Of a stretch of DNA of 64,000 nt, positions 35,301 to 45,687 are shown piece by piece. Position numbers and translations under genes: made by a program. The notes beneath the pieces are model-generated. The model ran no database searches. It had not been told where the DNA came from and was given only the letters and a program-made list of their open reading frames with translations. Numbering within the stretch: position 1 is the first letter of the stretch; every line of letters starts with the position of its first letter. Origin of the DNA: Dreissena polymorpha (taxonomy: Eukaryota; Mollusca; Bivalvia; Myida; Dreissenidae); contig NC_068359.1 of the NCBI RefSeq assembly GCF_020536995.1, positions 101,957,384 to 102,021,383 on the forward strand, read 5' to 3'.

Positions 35301-38300
35301 AAATTCCCCCTAAAAAAAAAAAAATTTTTTTTTTTTTAATAGAAAGATGTGTCTCATGATTATTATATCTCAATTCTATTTCAATTCAATCTTTTCAAAC
35401 ATACTTAATTATGAAAAATGCAATGAATATAGTGCAAACATGTACAAATGAAATAATGAGCGAGTAAGTAAGAAAATCCCCCAAAAAGGGAAACGCCGCG
35501 AAAATTCCCCCTCCTTAGCGCTGCGGACCCCTTCCCCCAAAGTAGTGTGAGGGCCCTGCTAGGTCAAATAATAGAAAAACCTTGTGTAGACAAGTTTTCA
35601 TCCAATCTTTATGAAATTTGGTCAGATTGTTTATCTTGATGAAATCTGGGTTGGGATTGTATTTGGGTCATCTGAGGTAAAAAAAACACACTAGGTCACT
35701 AGGTCAAATAATACAAAAAACGTCAACAATTTGTTTGTGTTGACAGTAGAGGTCACAGTTTTCATCCAATCTCTATGAAATTTGGTCAGAATGTTTATCT
35801 TAATAAAAACTGGGTTAGGATTCTTTTTGGGTCATCTGGGATCAAAAACTAGGTCACTAGATCAAATAATAGAAAAGCCTTGTATAGACAAAAGAGGTCG
35901 CAGTTTTCATCCAATCTTTATGAACTTTGGTCGGAATGTTTATCTTTATGAAATCTGGGTTGGGATTGTATTTGGGTCATCTTGGGTCAAAAACTAGGTC
36001 ACCAGGTCAAATAATAGAAAAACCTTGTGTAGACAACAGAGGTCACAGTTTTCATCCAATCTTCATGAAATTTGGTCAGAATGTTTGTCTTGAAGATATC
36101 TGGGTTGGGATTGTATTTGGGTTATCTGGGGTCAAAAACTAGGTAACTAGGTCAAATAATAGAAAAACCTTGTGTAGACAATAGAGGTCACAGTTTTCAT
36201 CCAATCTTTATGAAGTTTGGTCAGAATGTTTATCTTTATGAAATCTGGGTTAGGATTGTATTTGGTTAGTCAGGTGAGCGATTCAGGGCCATCATTGCCC
36301 TCTTGTGTTTTTTTTTCAGGATTAATTTTATGAAATAAAGTTTGCTCTTTTATTAGTATCTGGACATTCGGACCGGCAACATAGCATTTTCAATTGGACC
36401 TGTCTTACATACGTTGGTCAGGTCTAAATGTCGACCCTTTTGGGAATGTCTGTTCACTGGCGGTAATGGCAAATACTAATTTTGCATGACAAGGCTCAAT
36501 TTGTGTATGACTGACCAGTAAATTTGAGTTTGTACCAGTTATATTACAAGATAACCAAGACAGTCGATAATAGGTTAAGGAGACTTGGCTTTACCAGGAA
36601 TAGTGCGTCGTGGTAAAACTGAACACTGTGATTAAACTGAAATGCTGTTGAAATTGATTACAAATCCAAATAAAGAAATATTGTCATTGATTCTCAAGTG
36701 TGTAGATTGATCACTTTAGTAACCGTACCCCTAATTGGGGTTGAATTCTAAAGCAGCATGTATAGGATTATCAATATTTGGTTCACAAGGCAGATTAAGC
36801 GTTTTGAGCTGTATAAGATATTCAATATTTGGTTCACAAGGCAATGTAAGTGTGAACTGTTAAAAATAATGTTTATGACAATTCTCTCCCACATTTTTCA
36901 GTCAAATTGTCAAGATTCAAGTGCTGCACAGTTGGGTACATGTCATGTCAAGTGCATAACAAAGAGTTTATAGTACTTTAATAATAATGAGATTTATTCA
37001 ATCAGTAAGAAAATTATTAAGTACATGTAATGCAGTGTATGAAAAGTTATCGCACAAGATTTGTTGTAAATTTATACTTTAATTTCCCACTCAGAAGCAA
37101 AGTGAAAAAGGCTATGTGAAAACAGCATAAAACCAGACCAGCCTGCGAGTAACTTGCAGTCTTTTAAACTTGAGCAGAATACATTAAGAAAGGACTTCAA
37201 TTTAATTTCATTTTCTAAAGGACCTCAAATGTGTCAAAGTGCGTTTCTGAGTGGTAAAGGATTAACTGTTTGCTGTTGTTTTGTCCTTAAGGTCAAAGGG
37301 CTTTGCCTTCATTACCTTTGCCAACACGGACAACATTGATGAAATTCAGAAGAATCGTCCGCATGAAATTGATGGAAGAAAAATCGAAACAAAGCGGGCA
37401 ACACCAAAGCAGGTAAACTAGGCACAGAGACTAATATTTTGTAAATAACCAAAATAAATAATTGATATAAATTGATGCATTACAGGGTTTCTTACCAAGG
37501 TAACTTACATGTATTTCGCTAAAACAATGTTTTGATTGTGAAAGTGTTAATTTTCTTTTCAGGGAAATAGACTTTGGGGGAAAATATGGACAAAACTAGA
37601 CATATCAATAAAAACGATTCCTTGCTCTCTAAATGGCTCAACATCCTGTATTTAAAACTTCTTCAGAATGTCCATTACAGCACAGTAAATGAAGCTTAGA
37701 TTCTTACGGACCATAGATGATTAATTGTTGGTTCCGATTTTTTTTCTGTGATCAACAGGTTGTGATTCAGAATTTGTTTTACTGGCTTCATTTTGTCATG
37801 GGAATTAAACATCAAAATAAAATAAAAAACTTAAACGTTTTCCACTTATTTGGCATTTTATTTTAACTTGTATGATCCAGTTGTGATAAAAGTAAATCGA
37901 CACAGGACAATATTCACTATCCTGATATATTTTGCTCAAATAAGTTTTTTTAAAGTATGTTTTGTACACATCGACTTCATTAGCTCGGCTGTTTTCGGAG
38001 AAAACCCGAGCTATTGTCATAGCCAGCTCATCGCCCGCCATAGGCGTCGTGCTAAAACCTTAAATTTGGCCATAACTTTTTAAATATTAAAGAAAGTACC
38101 TTGATATTTGGCATGCATGTGTATCTCATGGAGCTGCACATTTTGAGTGGTAAAATTTCAAGGTGAACATCATCATTCAAGGTCTAGGGTCGAAAAAACA
38201 AAGTAAAGGGAAGTAATAAGCTTTAAATGGACATAGTTATCTGACCTGCCCATGTATATATTTTTGTTAAATAAATCAAAGCGACCCAGTAGGCGGCATT

Positions 38301-41300
38301 GTGTTTCTGACAAACACATTGTGGTAAAAGGTCAAGGTCATCCTTTACGGTCTATGGTAAAAAATACAGATTTAAGGGAAGTAATAAGCTTTAAAAAGGG
38401 AGAAAATTATTCAATATTGAACATAGCCACTTTATATATTTGGTATGCATGTGTATCTCATGGAGCTGCACATTTTGAGTGGTGAATCTACAGTCACGGT
38501 AGTGGCTTTTAATTATTTGCTACTAAAAATAGAGATTTAATACAGACAATGATTTTCAAGGGAAGTAATTTATATAATTATAAATCTCATATTATATTAT
38601 TTCCTCAGAGCTCCAGATAAGGTTTTGTGAAATTCTTAACGTTACTACCAGATTTTCAAAAAGAATTCTTAACTCTGAAATTTTATTCTCAACATTACTA
38701 CTAAGTTTTGGAAAATAATTCTTAACTTTTCTAAATGACCTAAAAATAAATAATAACGGTTATTTTCATGCCAAAAATCAAAATAAACATACAAGCAACT
38801 TTATTTTTACGAGTTCAACAATGTCTATTCAGTGTTATAAAATTTTATTTTTCAAATACCTTCATATGCCCAAACTGTGCTTAGATTGCATACCATCAAC
38901 TATTTACAAATTTGCAGCAACAATACTGGGCGACCAAGAAGCTCTACATCAAGGACTTCCCCAAAGACATGAAGGAGGAGGAGCTGACCGAGGAGATGAG
39001 GGACGTGTTCGCCCAGTACGGCACCATCATCAACATCAAGCTCATCAAGGATAAGCCCGACGCCAAGGACGCCCAGGGGGCAGGCAGCGGTGGCGGCGCA
39101 CTCAAGGGCTTCGGCTTCATTGAGTTTGATGATGAGGACCCCGTGGACAAGTGCAACTGTAAGTATTTAGTGGGTGTACATTTTGTATTATTGAGTGTTT
39201 TACATCCCGAGACCTATACTCGTACCATTGGCCTAAGGCCTCGTTTGATTTTTTGAAATATTTTTCTTTTCACACTTTGGGACTCGTTAATGAATGTAGT
39301 GGGGAATTCTAGGCAGCGTATAAGCAGGCTTGTTGTCTTATGGGTCACTGTCACATACGTTAATGTTGACTTGCTCTAACATGGCTGTCCCCTCCCAGTG
39401 ATTTCTTTGCCCAAAATTACGGCCTCATACAGGCTCTCTTCCAATCTTATAAAGTAAAAAAAATTGACCAAAAAATTCCCACAAAAAGCCAAACTTTTCC
39501 AATAAACTCAATTATTGGTTTGTTATAGAGCAATGTTATTCTGCAGCACTTTATAGATTTAAAATTATAAATTTAAAAATGCAATCAAACACGCACTTAT
39601 AAACAATTGGAATGCTGTTATTTATTATCATATTAATATTATTTTCTTAATTCCAAGGTTATCACTCTTTTTTATACGCCCGTCTATGACGGGACGTATT
39701 ATGGTATACCCCGCGTCTGTCCGTCCGTCCGTCCGTCTGTTAATGTCGTACGCTACGTCAAATATCCTTTGACAGATTTTCTTCAAATTTTAACACAATC
39801 TTAATATTGATAAACCCTGATCCCCTTTCGTTTTTGACGGAATTCTGAATTGTCGTTCCAGAGTTATGGGACTTTGTTCGTCAAAATTTCGTGATTTCAT
39901 TGAATGTCCTACTGTAGCTCAAATATCCTTCGATGGATTTTTTTTTTTTTTTTTTTAGTATCCCTGAAAAATTGAACAAGGTGAGCTTTTTTCTATTCCG
40001 ATTGTACACTACCACTTACCCATCTACATTTCTCTTTTATTATTGGTCAAAATATCTATAACAGGTTTACTTCAACTCCATATCCTCTAAAGAAATGCAT
40101 ACATATACTCAAAAAAAGATATGGTATGAATGTCAAGGAGACGGCGCTCCATGCTCATGTACTTATAAAATAAACCATGTATTCAAATACAAATAAACTG
40201 AAGTAAAAAAATGATTCAAAGGGTTATTTATTACCTTACTACTTCATTGGCGAACGACGGGCGTATCATGCGCTCATGGCGCAGCTCCTCAGTTTTTTCA
40301 ATCCATCACGCACAATCTAGATATAAAGCAACAAATCTCACTGCCTGTACACATGTTTCAGTGATGAGGAAGTTTAAGATCAAGGGGAGTGAGGCCCACG
40401 TGTCCAAAGCCTACCCACAGGACAAGAACGCTGGACGAGGTAGGGGAGGTGTGTATGCTAGCCCATGGCACACTTACGGCAGTAGCTACTTGAACACTTA
40501 GAGCAGTAGCTACTTGAACACTTAAAACAGTAGCTACTTGAACACTTAGAGCAGTAGCTACTTGAACACTTAGAGCAGCAGCTTCTTGAACACTTGGAAC
40601 AGTAGCTACTTGAACACTTAGAACAGTAGCTACTTGAACACTTAGAACAGTAGCTACTTGAACACTAAGAGCTACTTTAAGACTTACAGCAGTAGCTACC
40701 TAATACTATGCACTTACAGCTACTTGAACACTTAGAACAGTAGCTACTTGAACATTTACAGTAGTAGCCCTATGCCGCCTGTCTAAAGTGCCACTCTGCC
40801 CTTTTCAAAGGCAAACGCGCCCTTATTGATAACATCTTAATTGCCCATGGACCAAACTCCTTAGCCGACTTGTATCAGAGGATGCCCCCAAAGCAGCGAA
40901 GATGCTTTTATAGAACCTTTTGCTCTTTTTTTGCCTAAACTGCGCATTAAAATTCCTTTTTTGAATGTAATGCCCCTTTGCCCTCCTGGGAAACACGCAC
41001 ACACAAAAATTGGTTTTCGCTCTATGTGCCTGTGAGTCTGTCTGTCACACTTTTCTGGATCCTGCGATAACTTTAAAAGTTCTTCATATTTGTTCATGAA
41101 GCTTGAAACATGGATAGATGGCAATATGGACATTATGCAAGTGATTTAATTTTGTTCCTACATCAAAAATTCTGGTTGCTAAGGCAACAACAAAAAAATA
41201 AAATCTGGCAATGGTGGAGCTGGTAGGGGACATACATGTTGTATATTGCTTGGCAATAGTCATGTTTTTTATGTCCCCCACTATAGTAGTGGGGGACATA

Positions 41301-42766
41301 TTGTTTTTGCCCTGTCTGTTGGTCTGTCAGTTGGTCTGTTGGCCTGTTTGCCCCAACTTTAAAATGTGGCCCAAATCGCTTATTTTATGAATACTTTTGC
41401 AATATTGAATATAGCAACTTGATATTTTTTATGTCATCATTTAGACTATGGGCTTCGTGGTTAGTTGGAAATTACCTTGTATGATTATAGTATGGTATTG
41501 ATTTCGTGGTTGTTAGGAGACATGAACATTAGTGACCAGCGAATAATACTGGTTTCACGGTAGTCCCTGATTATCCTTCCCCACTCAGAAGCAAAGTGAA
41601 ATTGGCTATATACAAACAGCATAAAACCAAAACAGCCTGTGAGTAACTCAGTCTATTCATGTCTTCTGCTGTTTGCTGCTCAATAGTATCTAACGGTTGG
41701 AAATAAAGCTTTTTATGTCCCCCACTATAGTAGTGGGGGACATATTGTTTTTGCCCTGTCTGTTGGTCTGTTTGCGCCAACTTTAACATTTTGCAATAAC
41801 TTTTGCTATATTGAAGATAGCAACTTCATATTTGGCATGCATGTGTATCTCATAAAGCTGCACATTTTGAGTGGTGAAAGTTCAAGGTCAAGGTCATCCT
41901 TCAAGGTCAGAGGTCAAATATATGTGGCCAAAATCGCTCATTTTATGAATACTTTTGCAATATTGAAGATAGCAACTTGATATTTGGCATGCATGTGTAT
42001 CTCATGGAGCTGCACATTTTGAGTGGTGAAAGGTCAAGGTGATCCTTCAAGGTCAGAGGTCAAATATATGTGGCCCAAATCACTTATTTTATGAATACTT
42101 TTGCAATATTGAAGATAGCAACTTCATATTTGGCATGCATGTGTATCTCATGGAGCTGCACATTTTCAGTGGTGAAAGGTCAAGGTCATCCTTCACAAGG
42201 TCAAGGTCATCCTTCAAGGTCAAACGTCATATAGGGGGACATTGTGTTTCACAAACACATCTTGTTAAACTTAAATCCAGTAAGAAAGGTCTTTAATTTA
42301 ATGTTACTTTCTAAGGGACTACAAACACATCACAATTCCTATTTAAGTGGTAAAGGATTACTAATGAGTGGCCTTCTACATTTAACATTGAACAGATACA
42401 GAGCCTCCTTTATTGTTGCAGGCATGTACTACTTGGAGCGTTAGAACATGGCTGTACTTATAAGAAATGTTTCATAGTTAATCTGGAGTTGCCTTTTACA
42501 TTTATGTATCTTTGTTTACATTGAACAGATACAGAGCCTCCTCTGTTGTTGCAGGCATGTACTACTACGACTATGAGATGTACCCGTACGACTACTACGG
42601 CCCACCCAACGCCTACAGCAGACCATACGGACGCTACGGTGGTGGTGGTGGTGGTGGTGGCGGCGGCCGGGGTGACTACGGATACGGAGGCTATGACTTT
42701 TACCCGAGTCGCAATTACCCCCGTGGAGGTGGTGGTGGCAGGCCCTACAGGGGAGGCCGATATTAG
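32190..42766 (+). CDS. hnRNP A/B-type RNA-binding protein (5 visible exons, 5' incomplete)
   Basis: Joined exons 32190-32356, 37292-37412, 38918-39158, 40362-40439 and 42555-42766 give about 270 residues, ending at a TAG stop. RRM1: RNP2 LFVGGL, RNP1 KGFAFITF, ending RPHEIDGRKIETKRA. RRM2: RNP2-like LYIKDF, RNP1 KGFGFIEF, with the hnRNP A-type FDDEDPVDK. The tail is Gly/Tyr/Arg rich. In this family the protein binds nuclear pre-mRNA and acts in splicing, mRNA export and stability. The RRM1-linker-RRM2-Gly-rich order fits hnRNP A1/A2B1/A3; the tail (~70 residues) is short for vertebrate members. The N-terminal exon with the start codon was not found. Odd points: the second RRM has a D in RNP2 (family usually GG) and a Gly/Ala-rich loop insertion before RNP1. 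Confidence 0.92.
32772..34055 (+). mobile_element. Tandem-core element, family C, about 8-9 units
   Basis: 5' hairpin TGCCCCTTCGAAGAAGAGGG followed by GGGTATATTG, then GTCCGTCTGTCGGTCGGTCT, then a ~140-bp unit repeated with very high similarity: GTTTCCGGATGATAACTCAA, CCTAGGATCATGAAACTT, GACCCCTATTGATTTTCAGG, AGGTCAAAGGTCAAGGTCA. It ends with CATGTTGTACAAACAGCCCT and TGTT. The ORFs that cross it are artefacts. A two-unit copy lies at 53064-53507. Confidence 0.9.
34690..36310 (+). mobile_element. Tandem-core element, family D, interrupted
   Basis: ~140-bp units with TCTGGGTTGGGATTGTATTT, CAAAAACTAGGTCACTAGGT, GTCACAGTTTTCATCCAATC and ATGAAATTTGGTCAGAATGT. The 3' end carries CAGGTGAGCGATTCAGGGCC followed by ATCATTGCCCTCTTGT, a GGGC/GCCC hairpin then CTTGT. 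The 5' end is not clear. Split at 35213-35558 by a small element. Confidence 0.82.
35213..35558. mobile_element. 346-bp hAT-like MITE with 5-bp TSD
   Basis: Ends CAGGGCCCTCA and TGAGGGCCCTG, flanked by CTAGG at 35208-35212 and 35559-35563. The interior has CCGCCGAATTTCGGCGGCAG and long A/T and C/G runs. The insertion sits inside a family D core unit, so the target sequence is known. Confidence 0.9.
37085..37275 (+). repeat. Short dispersed repeat in hnRNP intron a
   Basis: CCACTCAGAAGCAAAGTGAA...AAACAGCATAAAACC...GAGTAACTTGCAGTC...AAGGACTTCAATTTAATTTC...GTGGTAAAGGATTA. A second copy in intron d (41577-42365) is interrupted by a family A element, which shows both belong to one family. Confidence 0.65.
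37292..37412 (+). CDS. hnRNP exon b (end of RRM1)
   Basis: Acceptor GTCCTTAAG. Completes the split lysine codon, then SKGFAFITFANTDNIDEIQK and RPHEIDGRKIETKRATPKQ. Donor GTAAAC, phase 0. Confidence 0.95.
37980..38500 (+). mobile_element. Tandem-core element, family A variant, in hnRNP intron b
   Basis: 5' hairpin AGCTCGGCTGTTTTCGGAGA followed by AAACCCGAGCT, then core sequence with GGCATGCATGTGTATCTCAT and the 3'-end-like GGCATTGTGTTTCTGACAAA near 38296. A further partial core follows. Note the family's usual GTCTGTCC run is absent here. Confidence 0.65.
38918..39158 (+). CDS. hnRNP exon c (RRM2)
   Basis: Acceptor ACAAATTTGCAG. Encodes QQYWATKKLYIKDFP through FIEFDDEDPVDKCN and one base of the next codon; donor GTAAGT. 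GC-rich coding sequence compared with its introns. Confidence 0.95.
39672..40295 (+). mobile_element. Tandem-core-type element, family H, in hnRNP intron c
   Basis: 5' hairpin ACGCCCGTCTATGACGGGAC, then GTCTGTCCGTCCGTCCGTCC, then an AAATATCCTTTGACAGATTT core seen twice in diverged form. The 3' hairpin TGCGCTCATGGCGCA is followed by GCTCCTC in place of GCTCTTG. Ends about 70 bp before exon d. Confidence 0.65.
40362..40439 (+). CDS. hnRNP exon d (end of RRM2)
   Basis: Acceptor ACACATGTTTCAG. Encodes LMRKFKIKGSEAHVSKAYPQ and DKNAGR plus one base; donor GTAGGG. Confidence 0.92.
40489..40765 (+). repeat. 24-bp minisatellite in hnRNP intron d
   Basis: About eleven copies of a unit close to AGCAGTAGCTACTTGAACAC plus TTAG, starting some 50 bp after the exon d donor. 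Confidence 0.92.
41020..41263 (+). mobile_element. Family B element, one core unit, with intact 3' end
   Basis: TTCTGGATCCTGCGATAACT core, then GGTGGAGCTGGTAGGGGACA and the terminal hairpin ATTGCTTGGCAAT with AGTCATGTT. A family A element starts directly after it. Confidence 0.65.
41264..41430 (+). mobile_element. Family A element, 5' fragment
   Basis: Hairpin GTCCCCCACTATAGTAGTGG then the GTCTGTTGGTCTG run and a short core piece; the 3' end is missing. Confidence 0.7.
41710..42266 (+). mobile_element. Family A element, complete, in hnRNP intron d
   Basis: Same 5' hairpin and GTCTGTTGGTCTG run, three core units, and 3' hairpin TGTGTTTCACAAACACA with TCTTGTT. It lies inside the dispersed repeat whose other copy is at 37085-37275. 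Confidence 0.85.
42372..42444 (+). other. Duplicated splice acceptor and alternative short last exon (candidate)
   Basis: The sequence leading into exon e (CATTGAACAGATACAGAGCC, then TCCT...GTTGTTGCAG, then GCATGTACTAC) is present twice: here and at 42519-42567. If the upstream acceptor (AG at 42420-42421) were used, the protein would end GMYYLER and stop at 42442-42444, without the Gly/Tyr tail. Whether it is used cannot be told from sequence. Confidence 0.55.
42555..42766 (+). CDS. hnRNP exon e (Gly/Tyr-rich tail and stop)
   Basis: Acceptor TGTTGTTGCAG. Completes a Gly codon, then MYYYDYEMYPYDYYGPPNAY, SRPYGRY, a run of ten Gly and RGDYGYGGYDFYPSRNYPRG, ending GRPYRGGRY and TAG. The GGT/GGC run (about 42640-42665) is a trinucleotide repeat and may vary in length. 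Confidence 0.95.
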
Positions 42767-44394
42767 TCAGAATATTGTGCCCGCAGCATTCAAGTTAACA
42801 CGTGATCGATCAATTTTCAAGTTCTTTATTATAGATAACATTCTCCTCACCAATCAGGTTTTAATCGAAATATTGAGAAGTGAAAAGAAGCCTTTTTCAG
42901 TTGTCGGTGAATTATTAAGTTTGACCGGTTAACGAGCTTACATTGTTGGAAATAAAGACCATCATATATACCGGTTTTTCTCAAGAAAGAGAAAGCAAGA
43001 AAACTTAAGTTAGTAAACAAATTTATTTTTTTAATTTTTTGGAATTCTAAATAGTTGTCACAAACAGTTGCAACTATTTATTATTTCTTGCGCTCTCTTT
43101 TGAGAGTGCTGTTCTATCTATATGACTGGCAGGACATTTCAGGCAGGGATTCTTTTGATTCACGAGGTCTGTCTTGGTCTGCTGGTCATGTTTACCATTT
43201 GTTGTACATATTTTCTTCATGGTATGAGAGCCGAATGCGGTCAGCCATTTTTGTTACACTCATGTATACATGATTCATGCGACGCAAGTTTCTCACGGTT
43301 CGTCACAATGCTGTTTCTGTTGCTTTATACGTTGAAGTGTGCAGAAACAGGGCTGTGTCGAACCAAACAGAAAATATGTGCAACTTATATTTTTGTACAT
43401 TATGTTTTATATTTTACACAAATGGTGCAAAATATTCATTTTGTATGATACATAGAGATTTGATCTTAGAAGCCGGTAATTTTAACCTCCAAATGAGGTA
43501 TTTTACTGCCATTTTAGATCAAGTCCGGTGATTTTACTGAAGCGTTACGATCATGCATAATGTGTTCAGGTTTTGATACAAGCGTGTGCTAAAGGGTGGT
43601 GTAGTGAATCGAAATCGCAAGATTATTTGCTACTTTGGTTATTTAAAAAAAAAGGCATGGTTTCAGTAATTGGAAAAAGGCTTTCAATAATTCTCGGTAA
43701 CAATAAAATTGAGCATGGTAATCAATGATTTGTGCTCTAAATGGAAGACGTTGATTTTTTGTTGTATCAATATTTCGATCAAATTTGATTGATATTTTTT
43801 TTTAACATCAGTTTGTTACATTTGTTAAGAATACAATCGTGAAGTGCATTTCTCTTGTAGTAGTTGTTGTAGTGCTGGAAGAACCTCTGCTAGCTCTGTA
43901 CACAGCTGTCTTTTTGTTCAATACGAAACTCGTATTCAAATACGGACCAATAATCAGTGCGCAAGGTTCTGTTAAAGATTGTTTAAATTTTGAACACGTA
44001 TGGTTTAATGTTTACAAATAAATGATTTGCATATATATTGACTTATGCTTGGAGCAAATCAATACATACAGGAATCCGGCTTTGGGGCGAGTGTATCGAC
44101 CACGCATGTCAAAGGCGCTGTAGATTGTGAGCTAGCAGGGGGAGGGGGTTGTTGCGCAATCGGAGGTTCTTGGCGGAGTCATGTGTTAATGTTCATGCTT
44201 ACCTTATGTTTGTAACGGCAAGTTGTGTAAATTGAAAGACACACGTTGTCAGTTTTGTATGTAAAACAATGGAATATGTAGCAGAATAAAACTAGACATG
44301 TTCTACATATATACAGAGCGTTTGTTCTATATTTGTAAGAAAAACACTTATTATACTTCATATAAAAATATATATTGTTTTTTAGCTATTCTAT
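42767..44394 (+). other. Probable hnRNP 3' untranslated region and downstream DNA
   Basis: No coding domain recognised. AATAAA occurs at 42951-42956 and again at 44285-44290. Short ORFs here (for example 43122-43448) have no recognised domain. Confidence 0.45.
42951..42956 (+). promoter_or_regulatory. Polyadenylation signal candidate
   Basis: AATAAA about 185 bp after the hnRNP stop codon. Confidence 0.5.
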
Positions 44395-44407
44395 TTTATG
44401 AAAAAAA

Positions 44408-45687
44408 AAATGAGCTATTGTCATCACCTTGGCGTCGGCGTCCGGTTAAGTTTTGCGTTTAGGTCCACTTTTCTCAGAAAGTATCAATGCTATTGCATTC
44501 AAACCTGGTACACTTACTTACTATCATGAGGGGACTGGGCAGGCAAAGTTAGATAACTCTGGCGTGCATTTTGACAGAATTATGTGCCCTTTTTATACTT
44601 AGAAAATTGAAAATTTTGGTTAAGTTTTGTGTTTAGGTCCATTTTATCACTTAAGTATCAAAGCTATTGCTTTCATACTTGCAACACTTACTAACTATCA
44701 TAAGGAGACTGTGCAGGCAAAGTAATGTAACTCTGACTGGCATTTTGACAGAATTATGTGCCCTTTTTATACTTAGAAAATTGAAAATTTGGTTAAGTTT
44801 TGTGTTTAGGTCCACTTTATTCCTACAGTATCAAAGCTATTGCTTTCATACTTGCAACACTTATTAACTATCATAAGAAGACTGTGCAGGCAAAGTTATG
44901 TAACTCTGACTGGCATTTGGACGGAATTATGGGCCCTTTATACTCAGAAAATTGAAAATTTTGTTAAGTTTTGTGTTTTGGTCCACTTTACCCCTAAAGT
45001 ATCATAGATATTGCTTTCATACTTGGAACACTCGCAAACTATCATGAGGGTACAGTAAAAGGACAAGTTGCATAACTCTGGTTGTCATTTTTACTGAATT
45101 ATGGCCCTTTTTTGACTTAGTAACTATGAATATATGGTTAAATTTTGTGTTTCGAACCACTTTACTCTAAAGTATCAAGGCTATTGCTTTCAAACTTCAA
45201 ATACTTTCATGCTAACATGAGTTTACTGTACCTGGCAAGTTGAATTTTACCTTGACCTTTGAATGACCTTGACTCTCAAGGTAAAATTTATTAAATTTTG
45301 CTAAAAATGCCATAACTTCTTTATTTATGATAAGATTTGATTGATACTTTGACAAAACTACTCTTACCTGACAAACCACAATAGACTCGACCCAAACCAT
45401 CCCCCGTGCCCTCCCCCCTTCCCCCCCCCCCCCCCCGCCATATTTTTTTTTTTTTTTTTTTGAAACCGTTAAAAAACACAAATATTTATTTTTATTATTT
45501 TATGTTTGAAATACCGTCCAACCATCGCACCCAAGAATCCCCTCCCCCCCCCCCCCCCCCCCCACCGAAATTTATATACACCCCTCTTCACTCCACCCCT
45601 CCCTCCTTTGTGATTGAAAATAAGAGTCCCTTCACCTTTAAAAATAAAATAGATGAGCGGTCTGAACCCGCAAGGCGGTGCTCTTGT
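44408..45687 (+). mobile_element. Tandem-core element, family F
   Basis: Starts GAGCTATTGTCATCACCTTG and GCGTCGGCGTCCGGTTAAG. About five ~170-bp units follow, with TTAGGTCCACTTT, AAAGTATCAAAGCTATTGC, AACTATCATAAGGAGACTG and GACAGAATTATGTGCCC. Two poly-C tracts (45419-45437, 45542-45563) lie in the 3' half. It ends with a CCGCAAGGCGG hairpin and TGCTCTTGTTT, exactly where the next element begins. Confidence 0.8.

Larger units (their letters stand above)
32636..36452. mobile_element. 3.8-kb hAT-like element in hnRNP intron a
   Basis: TIR CAGACATTCCCAAAAG at 32636 and its exact complement ending at 36452. The flanks are TTCAGT and TTCACT, a 6-bp TSD with one mismatch. Subterminal CCTCAGGACATTTGGTCCTG and GGACCTGTC motifs resemble those of the other CAG-ended elements. 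Almost all of the interior is two satellite-bearing elements (families C and D). No transposase seen. Confidence 0.72.

Noticed and set aside
34849-36142. Series of ~70-residue ORFs with LGSKTRS motifs
   Set aside because: They follow the family D satellite unit and have no independent support.
43122-43448. 108-residue ORF with hydrophobic stretches
   Set aside because: Lies in the probable 3' untranslated region of the hnRNP gene; no family features, and overlaps another ORF.
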